Of a stretch of 64,000 bases of DNA, positions 53,865-62,318 are shown one piece after another. The DNA is from Burkholderia pyrrocinia. Lineage in GTDB: Bacteria > Pseudomonadota > Gammaproteobacteria > Burkholderiales > Burkholderiaceae. The stretch is from the NCBI RefSeq assembly GCF_022809715.1, contig NZ_CP094459.1:2542001-2606000 (forward strand). The letters are read 5' to 3'. The notes beneath the pieces were generated by a model that had not been told where the DNA came from, made no database searches, and worked only from the letters and a program-made list of their open reading frames with translations. The position numbers and the translations under genes are program-made. Position 1 is the stretch's first letter. Each line of letters starts with the position of its first letter.

Positions 53865-53975
53865 ACTGCATGCAACTCGGGTTGTGCTGCTTGTTTCCCG
53901 CGAATCGCTTCAAGACTTAAATTCTAACCCGACTTCTAGAATTGTTCAACGCACAAACGCAAAAAATTTAACTTT

Positions 53976-54353
53976 TTATTTCGGGACGTCCTGGCCCGGC
54001 GCGCTTGCAGCCGAACCCGCGGCAGCGGATGCCGCAACGGCCGGCGCCGACGCTGCAGGCGCCGATGCCGGTGCGGTCGCAGCCGCGCCGAGCACGCCCG
54101 CCGACGGCGTCGACTTGTACGAACCGAGGTACGTCAGCGCGAGCGTCGCGATAAAAAAGATCGTCGCGAGAATGCCCGTCGTGCGCGACAGGAAGTTCGC
54201 CGAGCCCGTCGCACCGAACAGGCTGCCCGACGCGCCGCTGCCGAATGCAGCGCCCATGTCGGCACCCTTGCCGTGCTGCAGCAGCACGAGACCAATCACA
54301 CCGAGTGCAGACAGTACCTGCACCACAATAATCAGCGTCTTGAATAACAGCAT
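53976..54353 (-). CDS. secG: Preprotein translocase subunit SecG
   Basis: 125 residues from ATG 54353 (MLLFKTLIIVVQ); a GTG at 54362 could add three. Two membrane helices (about 2-22 and 50-72) with the conserved LLQHGKGADMGAAFGSGASG loop between, then an unusually Ala-rich C-terminal tail of about 40 residues. SecG assists SecYE in export. Between tpiA and tRNA-Leu. Confidence 0.93.
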   Translation of the reverse strand: MLLFKTLIIVVQVLSALGVIGLVLLQHGKGADMGAAFGSGASGSLFGATGSANFLSRTTGILATIFFIATLALTYLGSYKSTPSAGVLGAAATAPASAPAASAPAVAASAAAGSAASAPGQDVPK

Positions 54354-54425
54354 CACACCCACCCGATTGGATCGGGCGACCGGATCGACCGGCCGCCTTC
54401 ATGGTTCAATTCGATCGCAGACCGC

Positions 54426-55181
54426 TCAACGCGCGGCCCGGCAGATCGCCAGGAAATCTTCCGCCTTCAGCGACGCGCCGCCGATCAGGCCGCCGTCGAT
54501 GTCCGGCTGCGCAAACAGCTCTTCCGCGTTGTCCGGCTTCACGCTGCCGCCGTACAGCACGGACACGTCAGCCGCGCCCTTTGCCGCGAGACGCGCACGC
54601 AGGAACGCGTGCACGTCCTGTGCCTGCGCCGACGTCGCGCTCTTGCCCGTGCCGATCGCCCAGACCGGCTCGTACGCGACGACGATGCGTGCAGCCTCGT
54701 CGGCCGTCAGCACGGCCAGCACCGCGTCGAGCTGCGCACCGACGACCTGCTCGGTCGCGCCCGACTCGCGCTCGTCGAGCGTCTCGCCGACGCACACGAC
54801 CGGCGTGAGGCCGGCCGCGAGCGCGCGCTGCGTCTTCGCCGCGACCGTCTCGTTGCGCTCGCCGTGATACGCGCGACGCTCCGAGTGGCCGACGATCGCA
54901 TAGCGCGCGCCGAATTCCGCAACCATCGCGGCCGCCACTTCGCCGGTGAACGCGCCCTGCTCGTGCGCGGACACGTCCTGCGCGCCCCAGGCGACACGAC
55001 CGCCGTCGAGCTGCGCCTGAACCTGCGCGAGATAGGGGAACGGCACGCACACGCCGACCGACGTTTCGGCCGCCACCGCGCCCGCGCCCTGCACCACTTC
55101 GTTCAGCAACGCCTGGTTGCCGGCCAGCCGGCCGTGCATCTTCCAGTTGCCGATCACCCGCTTAGTTCTCTGTTTCGACAT
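54426..55181 (-). CDS. tpiA: Triosephosphate isomerase
   Basis: 251-residue TIM barrel. Catalytic Lys in GNWKMHG, His in VGHSERR and Glu in [14 protein letters not shown]; the phosphate loop [14 protein letters not shown] is intact. It interconverts dihydroxyacetone phosphate and glyceraldehyde 3-phosphate in glycolysis. 73 bp before secG. Confidence 0.97.
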   Translation of the reverse strand: MSKQRTKRVIGNWKMHGRLAGNQALLNEVVQGAGAVAAETSVGVCVPFPYLAQVQAQLDGGRVAWGAQDVSAHEQGAFTGEVAAAMVAEFGARYAIVGHSERRAYHGERNETVAAKTQRALAAGLTPVVCVGETLDERESGATEQVVGAQLDAVLAVLTADEAARIVVAYEPVWAIGTGKSATSAQAQDVHAFLRARLAAKGAADVSVLYGGSVKPDNAEELFAQPDIDGGLIGGASLKAEDFLAICRAAR

Positions 55182-55322
55182 CGTGTCTGTCTCGTCACCG
55201 CTGTGTCATTAACGCGCCGGAAACCGGCCGTCAGGTTTGATCTGGCGAAGCAAACCCGCGATTTTACTGCGCACGGCTTGAACCGGTCAAACCGCGCATG
55301 TCAAGGCCGGCCGCACGGGCCG

Positions 55323-56342
55323 TCAGGCGTTCGCACCCCAATCGAGCACGATCTTGCCGGTATGCTCGCTGCTTTCCATCAGCGCGTGCGCCTGCGCGGC
55401 TTCCGCGGCCGGCAGCACACGATAGATCACCGGCTTGATGCTGCCGTCGGCGATCAGCGGCCACACGCGCGCCTTCAGTTGCGCGGCGATGCGCGCCTTG
55501 AACTCGACCGGGCGCGGCCGCAGCGTGGAACCCGTGACCGTCAGCCTGCGCCGCAGGATCTCGCTCAGGTTGACGTCGGCCTTCGCGCCGCCGAGCAGCG
55601 CGATCAGCACGAGGCGGCCGCCGTCCGCGAGCGCGGACAGCTCGCGCGGCACGTACGAGCCCGCCACCATGTCAAGGATCACGTCGACGCCGCGATCGTG
55701 CGTCAGCGACTTCACGACCTCGACGAAGTCTTCGGTCTTGTAGTTGATTGCGCGCTCCGCGCCGAGCGCCTCGCACGCACGGCACTTGTCGGCGGTGCCG
55801 GCCGTCGCGAACACGCGAAAACCGAGCGCATGCGCGATCTGGATCGCCGTCACGCCGATGCCGCTCGAGCCGCCCTGCACGAGCAGCGTTTCCTGCTCGC
55901 CGCCCTCGCCCGCGCCGAGCTGCGCACGGTCGAACACGTTGCTCCACACGGTGAAAAACGTTTCTGGCAGCGACGCGGCCTCGATATCGGTGAGCCCGTC
56001 GGGCACCGGCAGGCATTGCGGCAGCGGTGCGACCGCATACTCGGCATAACCGCCGCCCGCGAGCAGCGCACACACGCGATCGCCGAGCTTCAGGCCGAAC
56101 GGGTTCAGCGCGGCATCGGACAGGTCGCCGCCGACGATCTCGCCCGCGACCTCAAGGCCCGGCAGATCCGACGCGCCCGGCGGCGGCGCATAGGCGCCCT
56201 TGCGCTGGAATACGTCGGGCCGGTTCACGCCGGAAGCCGCCACCTTGATCAGCACCTCGCCGCGCTTCGGTTCGGGGCGCGGACGCTCCGCAAGCTTCAG
56301 CACGTCGGGGGCGCCGAATTCGGTGATTTCGATGGCTTTCAT
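55323..56342 (-). CDS. NAD(P)H quinone oxidoreductase (zeta-crystallin/PIG3 type)
   Basis: 339 residues from ATG 56342 (MKAIEITEFGAPD); the open frame runs to 56423 without a better start. Medium-chain dehydrogenase fold without zinc ligands: GroES-like domain about 1-125, NADP-binding QGGSSGIGVTAIQIAHALGF near 150, and a LIALLGGAKADVNL segment typical of the PIG3 group. It reduces quinones by NADPH. Between tpiA and pnp, same strand. Confidence 0.9.
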   Translation of the reverse strand: MKAIEITEFGAPDVLKLAERPRPEPKRGEVLIKVAASGVNRPDVFQRKGAYAPPPGASDLPGLEVAGEIVGGDLSDAALNPFGLKLGDRVCALLAGGGYAEYAVAPLPQCLPVPDGLTDIEAASLPETFFTVWSNVFDRAQLGAGEGGEQETLLVQGGSSGIGVTAIQIAHALGFRVFATAGTADKCRACEALGAERAINYKTEDFVEVVKSLTHDRGVDVILDMVAGSYVPRELSALADGGRLVLIALLGGAKADVNLSEILRRRLTVTGSTLRPRPVEFKARIAAQLKARVWPLIADGSIKPVIYRVLPAAEAAQAHALMESSEHTGKIVLDWGANA

Positions 56343-56434
56343 GGTGACGGTGGCTCCAGGATCGGAATCGGATGGCGCCCGTGCGCGCGGCACGGGCGCC
56401 TCGCCGGCGCTGCTGCGCCGCACAACGATGCTAC

Positions 56435-56472
56435 AGAAAAAACGGCCGGCGCGCTTTCGCGCTGCCGGCCGT
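56435..56472 (-). terminator. Terminator after pnp
   Basis: On the minus strand ACGGCCGGCAGCGCG pairs with CGCGCCGGCCGTTTTTT (one bulge). It begins 17 bp after the pnp stop. Confidence 0.88.
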
Positions 56473-56488
56473 TGGTCCGCCTGCCCGC

Positions 56489-58636
56489 TTACTGCTGCGG
56501 CGGCGCGTCCGACTGCGACGCTGCCGCTGCTTCATTCAGCAGCGCCTTTGCCGACAGACGCACGCGACCCTTCTCGTCCGTCTGGATCACCTTGACCTTG
56601 ACCTGCTGGCCTTCCTTCAGGTAGTCGTTGATGTCCTTCACACGCTCGTTGACGATTTCCGAGATGTGCAGCAGGCCGTCCTTGCCCGGCAGCAGGTTCA
56701 CGATCGCGCCGAAATCGAGCAGCTTCAGCACCGTGCCTTCGTACACCTGGCCGACTTCGATCTCGGCCGTGATGTTCTCGATGCGCTTCTTCGCTTCGGC
56801 CATGCCGTCGCTGTTCGTGCTCGCGATCGTCACGACGCCGTCGTCCGAGATGTCGATGGTCGTGCCCGTTTCTTCCGTCAGCGCACGGATCACCGAACCG
56901 CCCTTGCCGATCACGTCGCGGATCTTTTCCGGGTTGATCTTGATCGTGATCATGCGCGGCGCGAATTCGGACAGCTGCGTGTTCGCACCCGAGACCGCCG
57001 ACGTCATCTTGCCGAGGATGTGCATGCGGCCTTCCTTCGCCTGCGCGAGCGCGACCTGCATGATTTCCTTCGTGATGCCCTGGATCTTGATGTCCATCTG
57101 CAGCGCCGTCACGCCTTGCTCCGTGCCGGCCACCTTGAAGTCCATGTCGCCGAGGTGATCTTCGTCGCCGAGGATGTCGGTCAACACCGCGAACTTGTTG
57201 CCTTCGAGGATCAGGCCCATCGCGATGCCAGCAACGTGCGCCTTCATCGGCACGCCGGCGTCCATCAGCGCGAGGCAGCCGCCGCACACCGATGCCATCG
57301 ACGACGAACCGTTCGACTCGGTGATTTCCGACACGACGCGGATCGAGTAGCCGAATTCGTCGGCGCTCGGCAGGCACTTGACCAGCGCACGCTTCGCGAG
57401 GCGGCCGTGACCGATTTCACGGCGCTTCGGCGAGCCGACGCGCCCCGTTTCGCCGGTCGCGAACGGAGGCATGTTGTAGTGGAGCATGAAGCGCTCGCGA
57501 TACTCGCCTTCGAGCGCGTCGATGATCTGCTCGTCACCCTTCGTGCCGAGCGTCGCGACGACCAGCGCCTGCGTCTCGCCGCGCGTGAACAGCGCCGAGC
57601 CGTGGGTGCGCGGCAGCACGCCGGTGCGGATCTCGATCGGGCGCACGGTGCGCGTATCGCGGCCGTCGATGCGCGGCTCGCCGTTCAGGATCTGCGAACG
57701 GACGATCTTTGCCTCGATGTCGAACAGGACGTTGCCGACGGTGGCCTTGTCGGCAGCAACCGTGCCGGCCGCCAGCGCGTCTTCCTCGAGCTTCGCCGAA
57801 GTCGCCGAATAGACTTCCTTCAGCTTCGCCGAGCGAGCCTGCTTGTCGCGGAGCTGGTAAGCGGCGAGCAGGTCGTTCTGCGCCAGCTCGGTCACGCGTG
57901 CGATCAGCGCCTCGTTCTTCGGCGCCGGCTGCCAGTCCCACTCGGGCTTGCCGCCTTCGCGCACCAGTTCGTGGATCGCGTCGATCGCCACTTGCATCTG
58001 CTCGTGGCCGAACACCACGGCGCCCAGCATCACGTCTTCCGACAGCTGGTCGGCTTCCGATTCGACCATCAGCACCGCGCGTTCCGTACCCGCGACGACG
58101 AGGTCGAGGCTCGACGCCTTGATCTGGTCACGCGTCGGATTCAGCACGTAGGCGTTGTCGATGTACGCGACGCGCGCGGCACCGACCGGGCCGTTGAACG
58201 GCAGGCCCGACACGGCGAGCGCAGCCGATGCGCCGATCAGCGCGGGGATGTCCGCCGGGATTTCCGGGTTCACGGACAGCACGTGGATCACGACCTGGAC
58301 TTCGTTGTAGAAGCCTTCCGGGAACAGCGGGCGCAGCGGACGGTCGATCAGGCGCGACGTCAGCGTCTCGTGCTCCGACGGACGGCCTTCGCGGCGGAAG
58401 AAGCCGCCCGGGATCTTGCCGGCCGAGTAGGTCTTTTCGAGGTAGTCGACGGTCAGCGGGAAGAAATCCTGACCCGGCTTCGCCGACTTCGCGCCGACGA
58501 CGGTTGCCAGCACGACGGTGTCTTCGACGTCGACGATCACGGCGCCGCTTGCCTGGCGAGCGACTTCACCGGTTTCGAGGCGCACCTTGTGCTGGCCCCA
58601 CTGGAATTCCTTCACGACCTTGTTGAACATGGACAT
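56489..58636 (-). CDS. pnp: Polynucleotide phosphorylase
   Basis: 715 residues from ATG 58636 ([11 protein letters not shown]), which has AAAGGAG before it. Two RNase PH domains ([20 protein letters not shown] in the first, [12 protein letters not shown] in the second), then a KH domain ([12 protein letters not shown]) and an S1 domain near the C-terminus (GLLHISEI). It degrades RNA 3' to 5' by phosphorolysis and is part of the degradosome. Downstream of rpsO as in E. coli. The leader holds an inverted repeat at 58736-58774. Confidence 0.97.
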   Translation of the reverse strand: MSMFNKVVKEFQWGQHKVRLETGEVARQASGAVIVDVEDTVVLATVVGAKSAKPGQDFFPLTVDYLEKTYSAGKIPGGFFRREGRPSEHETLTSRLIDRPLRPLFPEGFYNEVQVVIHVLSVNPEIPADIPALIGASAALAVSGLPFNGPVGAARVAYIDNAYVLNPTRDQIKASSLDLVVAGTERAVLMVESEADQLSEDVMLGAVVFGHEQMQVAIDAIHELVREGGKPEWDWQPAPKNEALIARVTELAQNDLLAAYQLRDKQARSAKLKEVYSATSAKLEEDALAAGTVAADKATVGNVLFDIEAKIVRSQILNGEPRIDGRDTRTVRPIEIRTGVLPRTHGSALFTRGETQALVVATLGTKGDEQIIDALEGEYRERFMLHYNMPPFATGETGRVGSPKRREIGHGRLAKRALVKCLPSADEFGYSIRVVSEITESNGSSSMASVCGGCLALMDAGVPMKAHVAGIAMGLILEGNKFAVLTDILGDEDHLGDMDFKVAGTEQGVTALQMDIKIQGITKEIMQVALAQAKEGRMHILGKMTSAVSGANTQLSEFAPRMITIKINPEKIRDVIGKGGSVIRALTEETGTTIDISDDGVVTIASTNSDGMAEAKKRIENITAEIEVGQVYEGTVLKLLDFGAIVNLLPGKDGLLHISEIVNERVKDINDYLKEGQQVKVKVIQTDEKGRVRLSAKALLNEAAAASQSDAPPQQ

Positions 58637-58735
58637 GGTTGCTCCTTTGAATTCATGCATTTCATTCGCCGCACGGGCCATCCCGCACGGCGGCGTCCCG
58701 ACCGAATCACCCGGAGCAAGGTGTGTTTTTTATGC

Positions 58736-58774
58736 CATTCCAGCGCGGCGCTCGGGCAGCGACGCGCTGGAATG
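58736..58774 (-). promoter_or_regulatory. Inverted repeat in the rpsO-pnp leader
   Basis: CATTCCAGCGC (58736-58746) and GCGCTGGAATG (58764-58774) are perfect inverted arms around a 17-base loop. They lie 100 bp before pnp and 30-bp-plus arms could form with flanking bases. In E. coli a leader hairpin in this place is cut by RNase III for pnp autoregulation; the same role is inferred. Confidence 0.5.
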
Positions 58775-58868
58775 ACACAAATCCCGACCCCGGTATCAGC
58801 CGTTCCGGCAATCCGGCACCAACGTGCAGGACAGCCTGCGGTGCGTGTGACGCTACGCACCGCGCAAA

Positions 58869-58905
58869 AACAAAATGCCTGTATCAGCGGACTGACACAG
58901 GCATC
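58869..58905 (-). terminator. Terminator after rpsO
   Basis: On the minus strand GATGCCTGTGTCAGT pairs with GCTGATACAGGCATTTTG, followed by a T run. Read-through would supply pnp. Confidence 0.82.
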
Positions 58906-58927
58906 TTGCTGGCGGCAATCGCCTCGA

Positions 58928-59197
58928 TTACTTACGCAGACCCAGCTTCTCGATCAGTGCGCGGTAACGGTCGGCATCCTTGCCCTTGAGGTAGTCGAGC
59001 AGCTTGCGGCGGCGGCTAACCATGCGCAGCAGGCCGCGGCGGCTGTGGTGATCCTTCGCGTGGGTCTTGAAGTGACCCGTCAGTTCGACGATACGTGCGG
59101 TCAGCAGTGCGACCTGGACTTCGGGCGACCCCGTGTCGTTGGTACCGCGGGCGAACTGAGCAACGACTTCCGACTTCTTGATATCTGCAACAGACAT
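58928..59197 (-). CDS. rpsO: 30S ribosomal protein S15
   Basis: 89-residue S15. [20 protein letters not shown] and [20 protein letters not shown] are diagnostic. It binds 16S rRNA early in small-subunit assembly. Just upstream of pnp, the usual bacterial order. Confidence 0.98.
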   Translation of the reverse strand: MSVADIKKSEVVAQFARGTNDTGSPEVQVALLTARIVELTGHFKTHAKDHHSRRGLLRMVSRRRKLLDYLKGKDADRYRALIEKLGLRK

Positions 59198-59315
59198 GTG
59201 ATTTCCTTAGTTTCCTACTTACTAACTGAACAGGCGGACACGGAAGAATGGCCGTGCCGTGACTTACAACCGGCGGGCATTGTAACACAACTCCACACCG
59301 TTCCTACCGCCCCTG

Positions 59316-60575
59316 TCACGGGCGCGTCATCGAACAGGCAGACGGATTTTCCGTGCGCTGCGCCGGCACCGCGAGCACCGTCCGGAAACCGTAGCCCGAA
59401 CCCTCGTTGTCGAAGCGCACGCCCGGCTTGCCGGCCTTGTCCATCTCCATCACGTAAAGGGGCTGGATCAACTGGTGATCCTGCGCGCGCATCCGCGACG
59501 CGTGGAAGCCGTCGTCGAACGACAAGCCCTCGAGCGCACGCGCGACCGCGACGGGGTCGGCCGACCCCGCGCGGTTCATCGCGGCGGCCAGCATCTCGAT
59601 CATCACGCTCATTCGCCGCACCGGATAGTCGTCCTGCGCGGCCGGAAAACGGGCCCGGAACGCGCGGTAGAACGCGTCGGATTTCGCGCCGCCCGCGTTC
59701 GGGTGCCAGTCCGCCACGGCGACGACCCGCCCGACGCCCGCATCGCCGAGCGCGGCCGGCGCGCCGAGGCTGTTGCCGTAGAACGTATAGAACTTCGCAT
59801 TCAGCCCCTGCTCACGCGCCGCCTTCACGAGCAGCGTGAGGTCGTTGCCCCAGTTGCCGGTCACGACGGCGTCCGCGCCGCTCGTACGGATTTTTGCGAT
59901 ATACGGCGAGAAATCCTTGATCCGGCCGATCGGGTGGAATTCGTCGCCGGCGATCGTCACGTCCGGGCGCCGCGCGGCCAGCGCCTGCCGCGCGAGCGTG
60001 CTGACGTCGCGGCCGAAACTGTAGTCCTGGTTCAGCAGATAGACCTTGCGCAGCGCGCGGTCGTGCGCCATCACGTCCGCGAGCGCGGCCATCCGCATCC
60101 CCGCGTGCGCGTCGAAGCGGAAATGCCAGAAACTGCAGCGCGCGCCGGTCAGTGCCGGATCGTCGGCCGAATAGTTGAGGAACAGCATCCGGTTATCCGG
60201 GTCGCGTGCGTTCAGCTTGTCGAGCGCCGCGACGAGCGCGGCCGCGACGGCCGAACTGTTGCCCTGCGCGACGAAACCGATATGCCGGTCCGCAGCCGCG
60301 CGCAACTGCACGAGCGCCTCCTCCGGGCTGCCCTTGCTGTCGAGCACGACGAGCTCGAGCGGATGCGCGCCGTCGCGCAGCTTCACGCCGCCCGACGCGT
60401 TGACCTGCTCGACGCCGAAGCGCAGGTTGCGCTCGACCGCCGCACCGGCGTTCGCGAACGGGCCCGACATCCCTTCGATCAGCGCGATCCGCACCGGCTC
60501 GCCGCCGGCAAACGCGGACGACACCAGCATCCACCCCGCGCTCAACGCGAACGCGCACCGTTTCCACCCCTGCAT
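59316..60575 (-). CDS. ABC-type branched-chain amino acid substrate-binding protein
   Basis: 419 residues: signal peptide about 1-23 (GWMLVSSAFAGG), then a type 1 periplasmic-binding domain of the Leu/Ile/Val family (IALIEGMSGPFANAGAAVER, YLLNQDYSFGRDV, and VVTGNWGNDLTLLVKAA). It should bind a small organic solute in the periplasm. No permease or ATPase genes are nearby, so its transporter is elsewhere or it has another role. Single gene, divergent from the lipoprotein gene. Confidence 0.85.
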   Translation of the reverse strand: MQGWKRCAFALSAGWMLVSSAFAGGEPVRIALIEGMSGPFANAGAAVERNLRFGVEQVNASGGVKLRDGAHPLELVVLDSKGSPEEALVQLRAAADRHIGFVAQGNSSAVAAALVAALDKLNARDPDNRMLFLNYSADDPALTGARCSFWHFRFDAHAGMRMAALADVMAHDRALRKVYLLNQDYSFGRDVSTLARQALAARRPDVTIAGDEFHPIGRIKDFSPYIAKIRTSGADAVVTGNWGNDLTLLVKAAREQGLNAKFYTFYGNSLGAPAALGDAGVGRVVAVADWHPNAGGAKSDAFYRAFRARFPAAQDDYPVRRMSVMIEMLAAAMNRAGSADPVAVARALEGLSFDDGFHASRMRAQDHQLIQPLYVMEMDKAGKPGVRFDNEGSGYGFRTVLAVPAQRTENPSACSMTRP

Positions 60576-60744
60576 CGGCTACCTGCCCTTCGATCTGCCC
60601 GAGAAGCGCGGATCATAGGCCGGCGCCCCTGCCGGCCGCAAGCGCGACAGCGCCGGCGATCCGTACCGATTTTTTCGATGCGATGTGCCGTCGCGCGCCG
60701 TCCGTGATAAAACGGATCCTGTTTCCGTATTCTGGAGAATCCCC

Positions 60745-61257
60745 ATGCGCATACGCATTCCCGCGCGCCTGCCGGCGCTGCTCGCCTGTGCCGCCGCGCT
60801 GCTGGCCGGTTGCGCACAACCGTGGCAGCAATACCAGGCGGGCCAGGACGAGTCGGCGATCGTCGCGCGCATGGGCCCGCCGCGCGAGATCTACGACCTG
60901 CCCGGCGGCGGCAAGCGGCTGATGTGGCCGACCCAGCCGATGGGCGAGGTCACGGTCGCGGCCGACGTCGACGCGGCCCACAAGATCGTCAACGTACGCC
61001 AGGTGCTGCAGCCGAGCGAGTTCTATCGTGCGGAGATCGGCAAGTGGACGAAGACCGATGTCCTCGTCAATTTCGGACGCCCCGTCGAGACGTCCTACTT
61101 CCCGCTGATGAAGCGCGAGGTATGGACGTACCGGTATCTCGAGGACAACGTCTGGTACATGATGTACAGCTTCTACTTCGATCCGCAGGGCATCCTGCGC
61201 ATCACGCAGAAAACGCCGGACCCGCTGCACGACCCCGATCGCCGCAACCTGTTCTGA
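60745..61257 (+). CDS. Outer-membrane-type lipoprotein of unknown function
   Basis: 170 residues from ATG 60745, with GGAG 8 bases before it. Signal peptide with lipobox LAG-C at Cys23; Asp is not at +2, so the outer membrane is likely. After it come two similar segments (AIVARMGPPREIYDLPGG and DVLVNFGRPVETSYFPLM), each of the GxP type seen in BamE/SmpA-like folds, so it may be a tandem BamE-like protein. Function unknown. Confidence 0.8.
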   Translation: MRIRIPARLPALLACAAALLAGCAQPWQQYQAGQDESAIVARMGPPREIYDLPGGGKRLMWPTQPMGEVTVAADVDAAHKIVNVRQVLQPSEFYRAEIGKWTKTDVLVNFGRPVETSYFPLMKREVWTYRYLEDNVWYMMYSFYFDPQGILRITQKTPDPLHDPDRRNLF

Positions 61258-61288
61258 CCGATTACGCATTTACGCGCAATTTTCACAA

Positions 61289-61327
61289 TGGCCATTCACG
61301 AATTATTGCGCGAATGGCCACTCCTTT
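61289..61327 (+). terminator. Terminator after the lipoprotein gene
   Basis: TGGCCATTC (61289-61297) pairs with GAATGGCCA (61312-61320), and CTCCTTTTTT follows. Confidence 0.75.
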
Positions 61328-61445
61328 TTTCCGCTATCCAATTAATCCAGGAAATCCGACGGAAATCTTTTCCGATCGATGACATTCCAATGGCAACACG
61401 CTGAAATCCCCGTCACGCGGGCCTTTTCGCGAAAACAGGCATGCG

Positions 61446-61539
61446 CAACGCATGTCATGCGTTGGGTTGGTGCACGCAATGCACTACACCAATCCAATTT
61501 GAAACAATTTGTTTCAATGCCCCCGGAATGCTAGGGCAT
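61446..61539 (+). promoter_or_regulatory. AT-rich leader with several inverted repeats before the carbonic anhydrase gene
   Basis: In the 382-bp gene-free, AT-rich stretch 61258-61639 lie three perfect inverted repeats: CAACGCATG-t-CATGCGTTG (61446-61464), GAAACAA-t-TTGTTTC (61501-61515) and ATGCCC/GGGCAT (61517-61539). A GGTTGGTG/CACCAATCC pair with one bulge lies between the first two. A TAATAT that could be a -10 follows (61551-61556). It looks like a regulator-binding region for the downstream operon; the regulator is unknown. Confidence 0.5.
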
Positions 61540-61639
61540 ACCCCTAATATCAGTCGAAATTCGAACCTTTCAATCCAGAAAGAATCCTATTACGCCATTT
61601 CGGCCGATATTTATTTGCCTTTGTCATAAAGGAGTCCTC

Positions 61640-62281
61640 ATGAATCGCCCCAAGAGCATGCTGGTTGCCAACATCGCCTGGGCCCGCGAGACGCGCGAAC
61701 ACACGCCGGGCTTTTTCGACGCGCTCGCGCGCGGCCAGAATCCGCGCGTGCTGTGGATCGGCTGCTCGGACAGCCGCGTGCCCGCCGAAACCATCACGCA
61801 CTGCGCACCCGGCGAGTTGTTCGTCCATCGCAACATCGCGAACCTGTTCCATCCCGACGACGATAATTCCGCCAGCGTGCTCGAGTACGCGGTGCGCGTG
61901 CTGCAGGTCGACCACGTGATCGTGTGCGGGCACTACGGGTGCGGCGGCGTGCGCGCGTCGTTGCTGCCGCCGCCGTCCGAGCTGCCGCACGTCGCGCGCC
62001 GCATCGCACCGCTCTGCGCGCTCGCACGGCGCCATCGCGACACGCTCGACGGGCTCGACGACACGGCCGCCGCCGACCGCCTCGCCGAGCTGAACGTGCT
62101 CGAACAGGTACGGTTGCTGCGCGCGTCGCCGATCGTGCGCGGCCGGGAACGACCGCCGCTCGTGCACGGCTGGATCTTTTCGCTCGCCGACGGTCGCCTG
62201 CAGGAACTCGATTCCGGCTACGCGACGCCGCCTGCCAATGTCGAGCCCGTGCAGGCCGCTGCGGCCGCCGCGCTCGGCTGA
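61640..62281 (+). CDS. Beta-class carbonic anhydrase
   Basis: 213 residues. Zinc ligands Cys42, His98 and Cys101 with the Asp44-Arg46 pair (GCSDSRVPAE and VCGHYGCGG). It interconverts carbon dioxide and bicarbonate. AAAGGAG lies 5 bases before ATG 61640. Only 37 bp before the SulP transporter gene, so the two form an operon for bicarbonate supply. Confidence 0.94.
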   Translation: MNRPKSMLVANIAWARETREHTPGFFDALARGQNPRVLWIGCSDSRVPAETITHCAPGELFVHRNIANLFHPDDDNSASVLEYAVRVLQVDHVIVCGHYGCGGVRASLLPPPSELPHVARRIAPLCALARRHRDTLDGLDDTAAADRLAELNVLEQVRLLRASPIVRGRERPPLVHGWIFSLADGRLQELDSGYATPPANVEPVQAAAAAALG

Positions 62282-62318
62282 TTCCCCCGCCCCCTACGCC
62301 AATGAAATCGCCCCAATC

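Noticed and set aside
58612..58860. An 82-codon minus-strand ORF between rpsO and pnp.
   Set aside because: It overlaps the pnp start and the leader inverted repeat, has no ribosome-binding site, and looks like chance coding of GC-rich repeats.
56372..59839. A 1155-codon plus-strand frame opposite pnp and rpsO.
   Set aside because: Antisense shadow; no ribosome-binding site or known domain.
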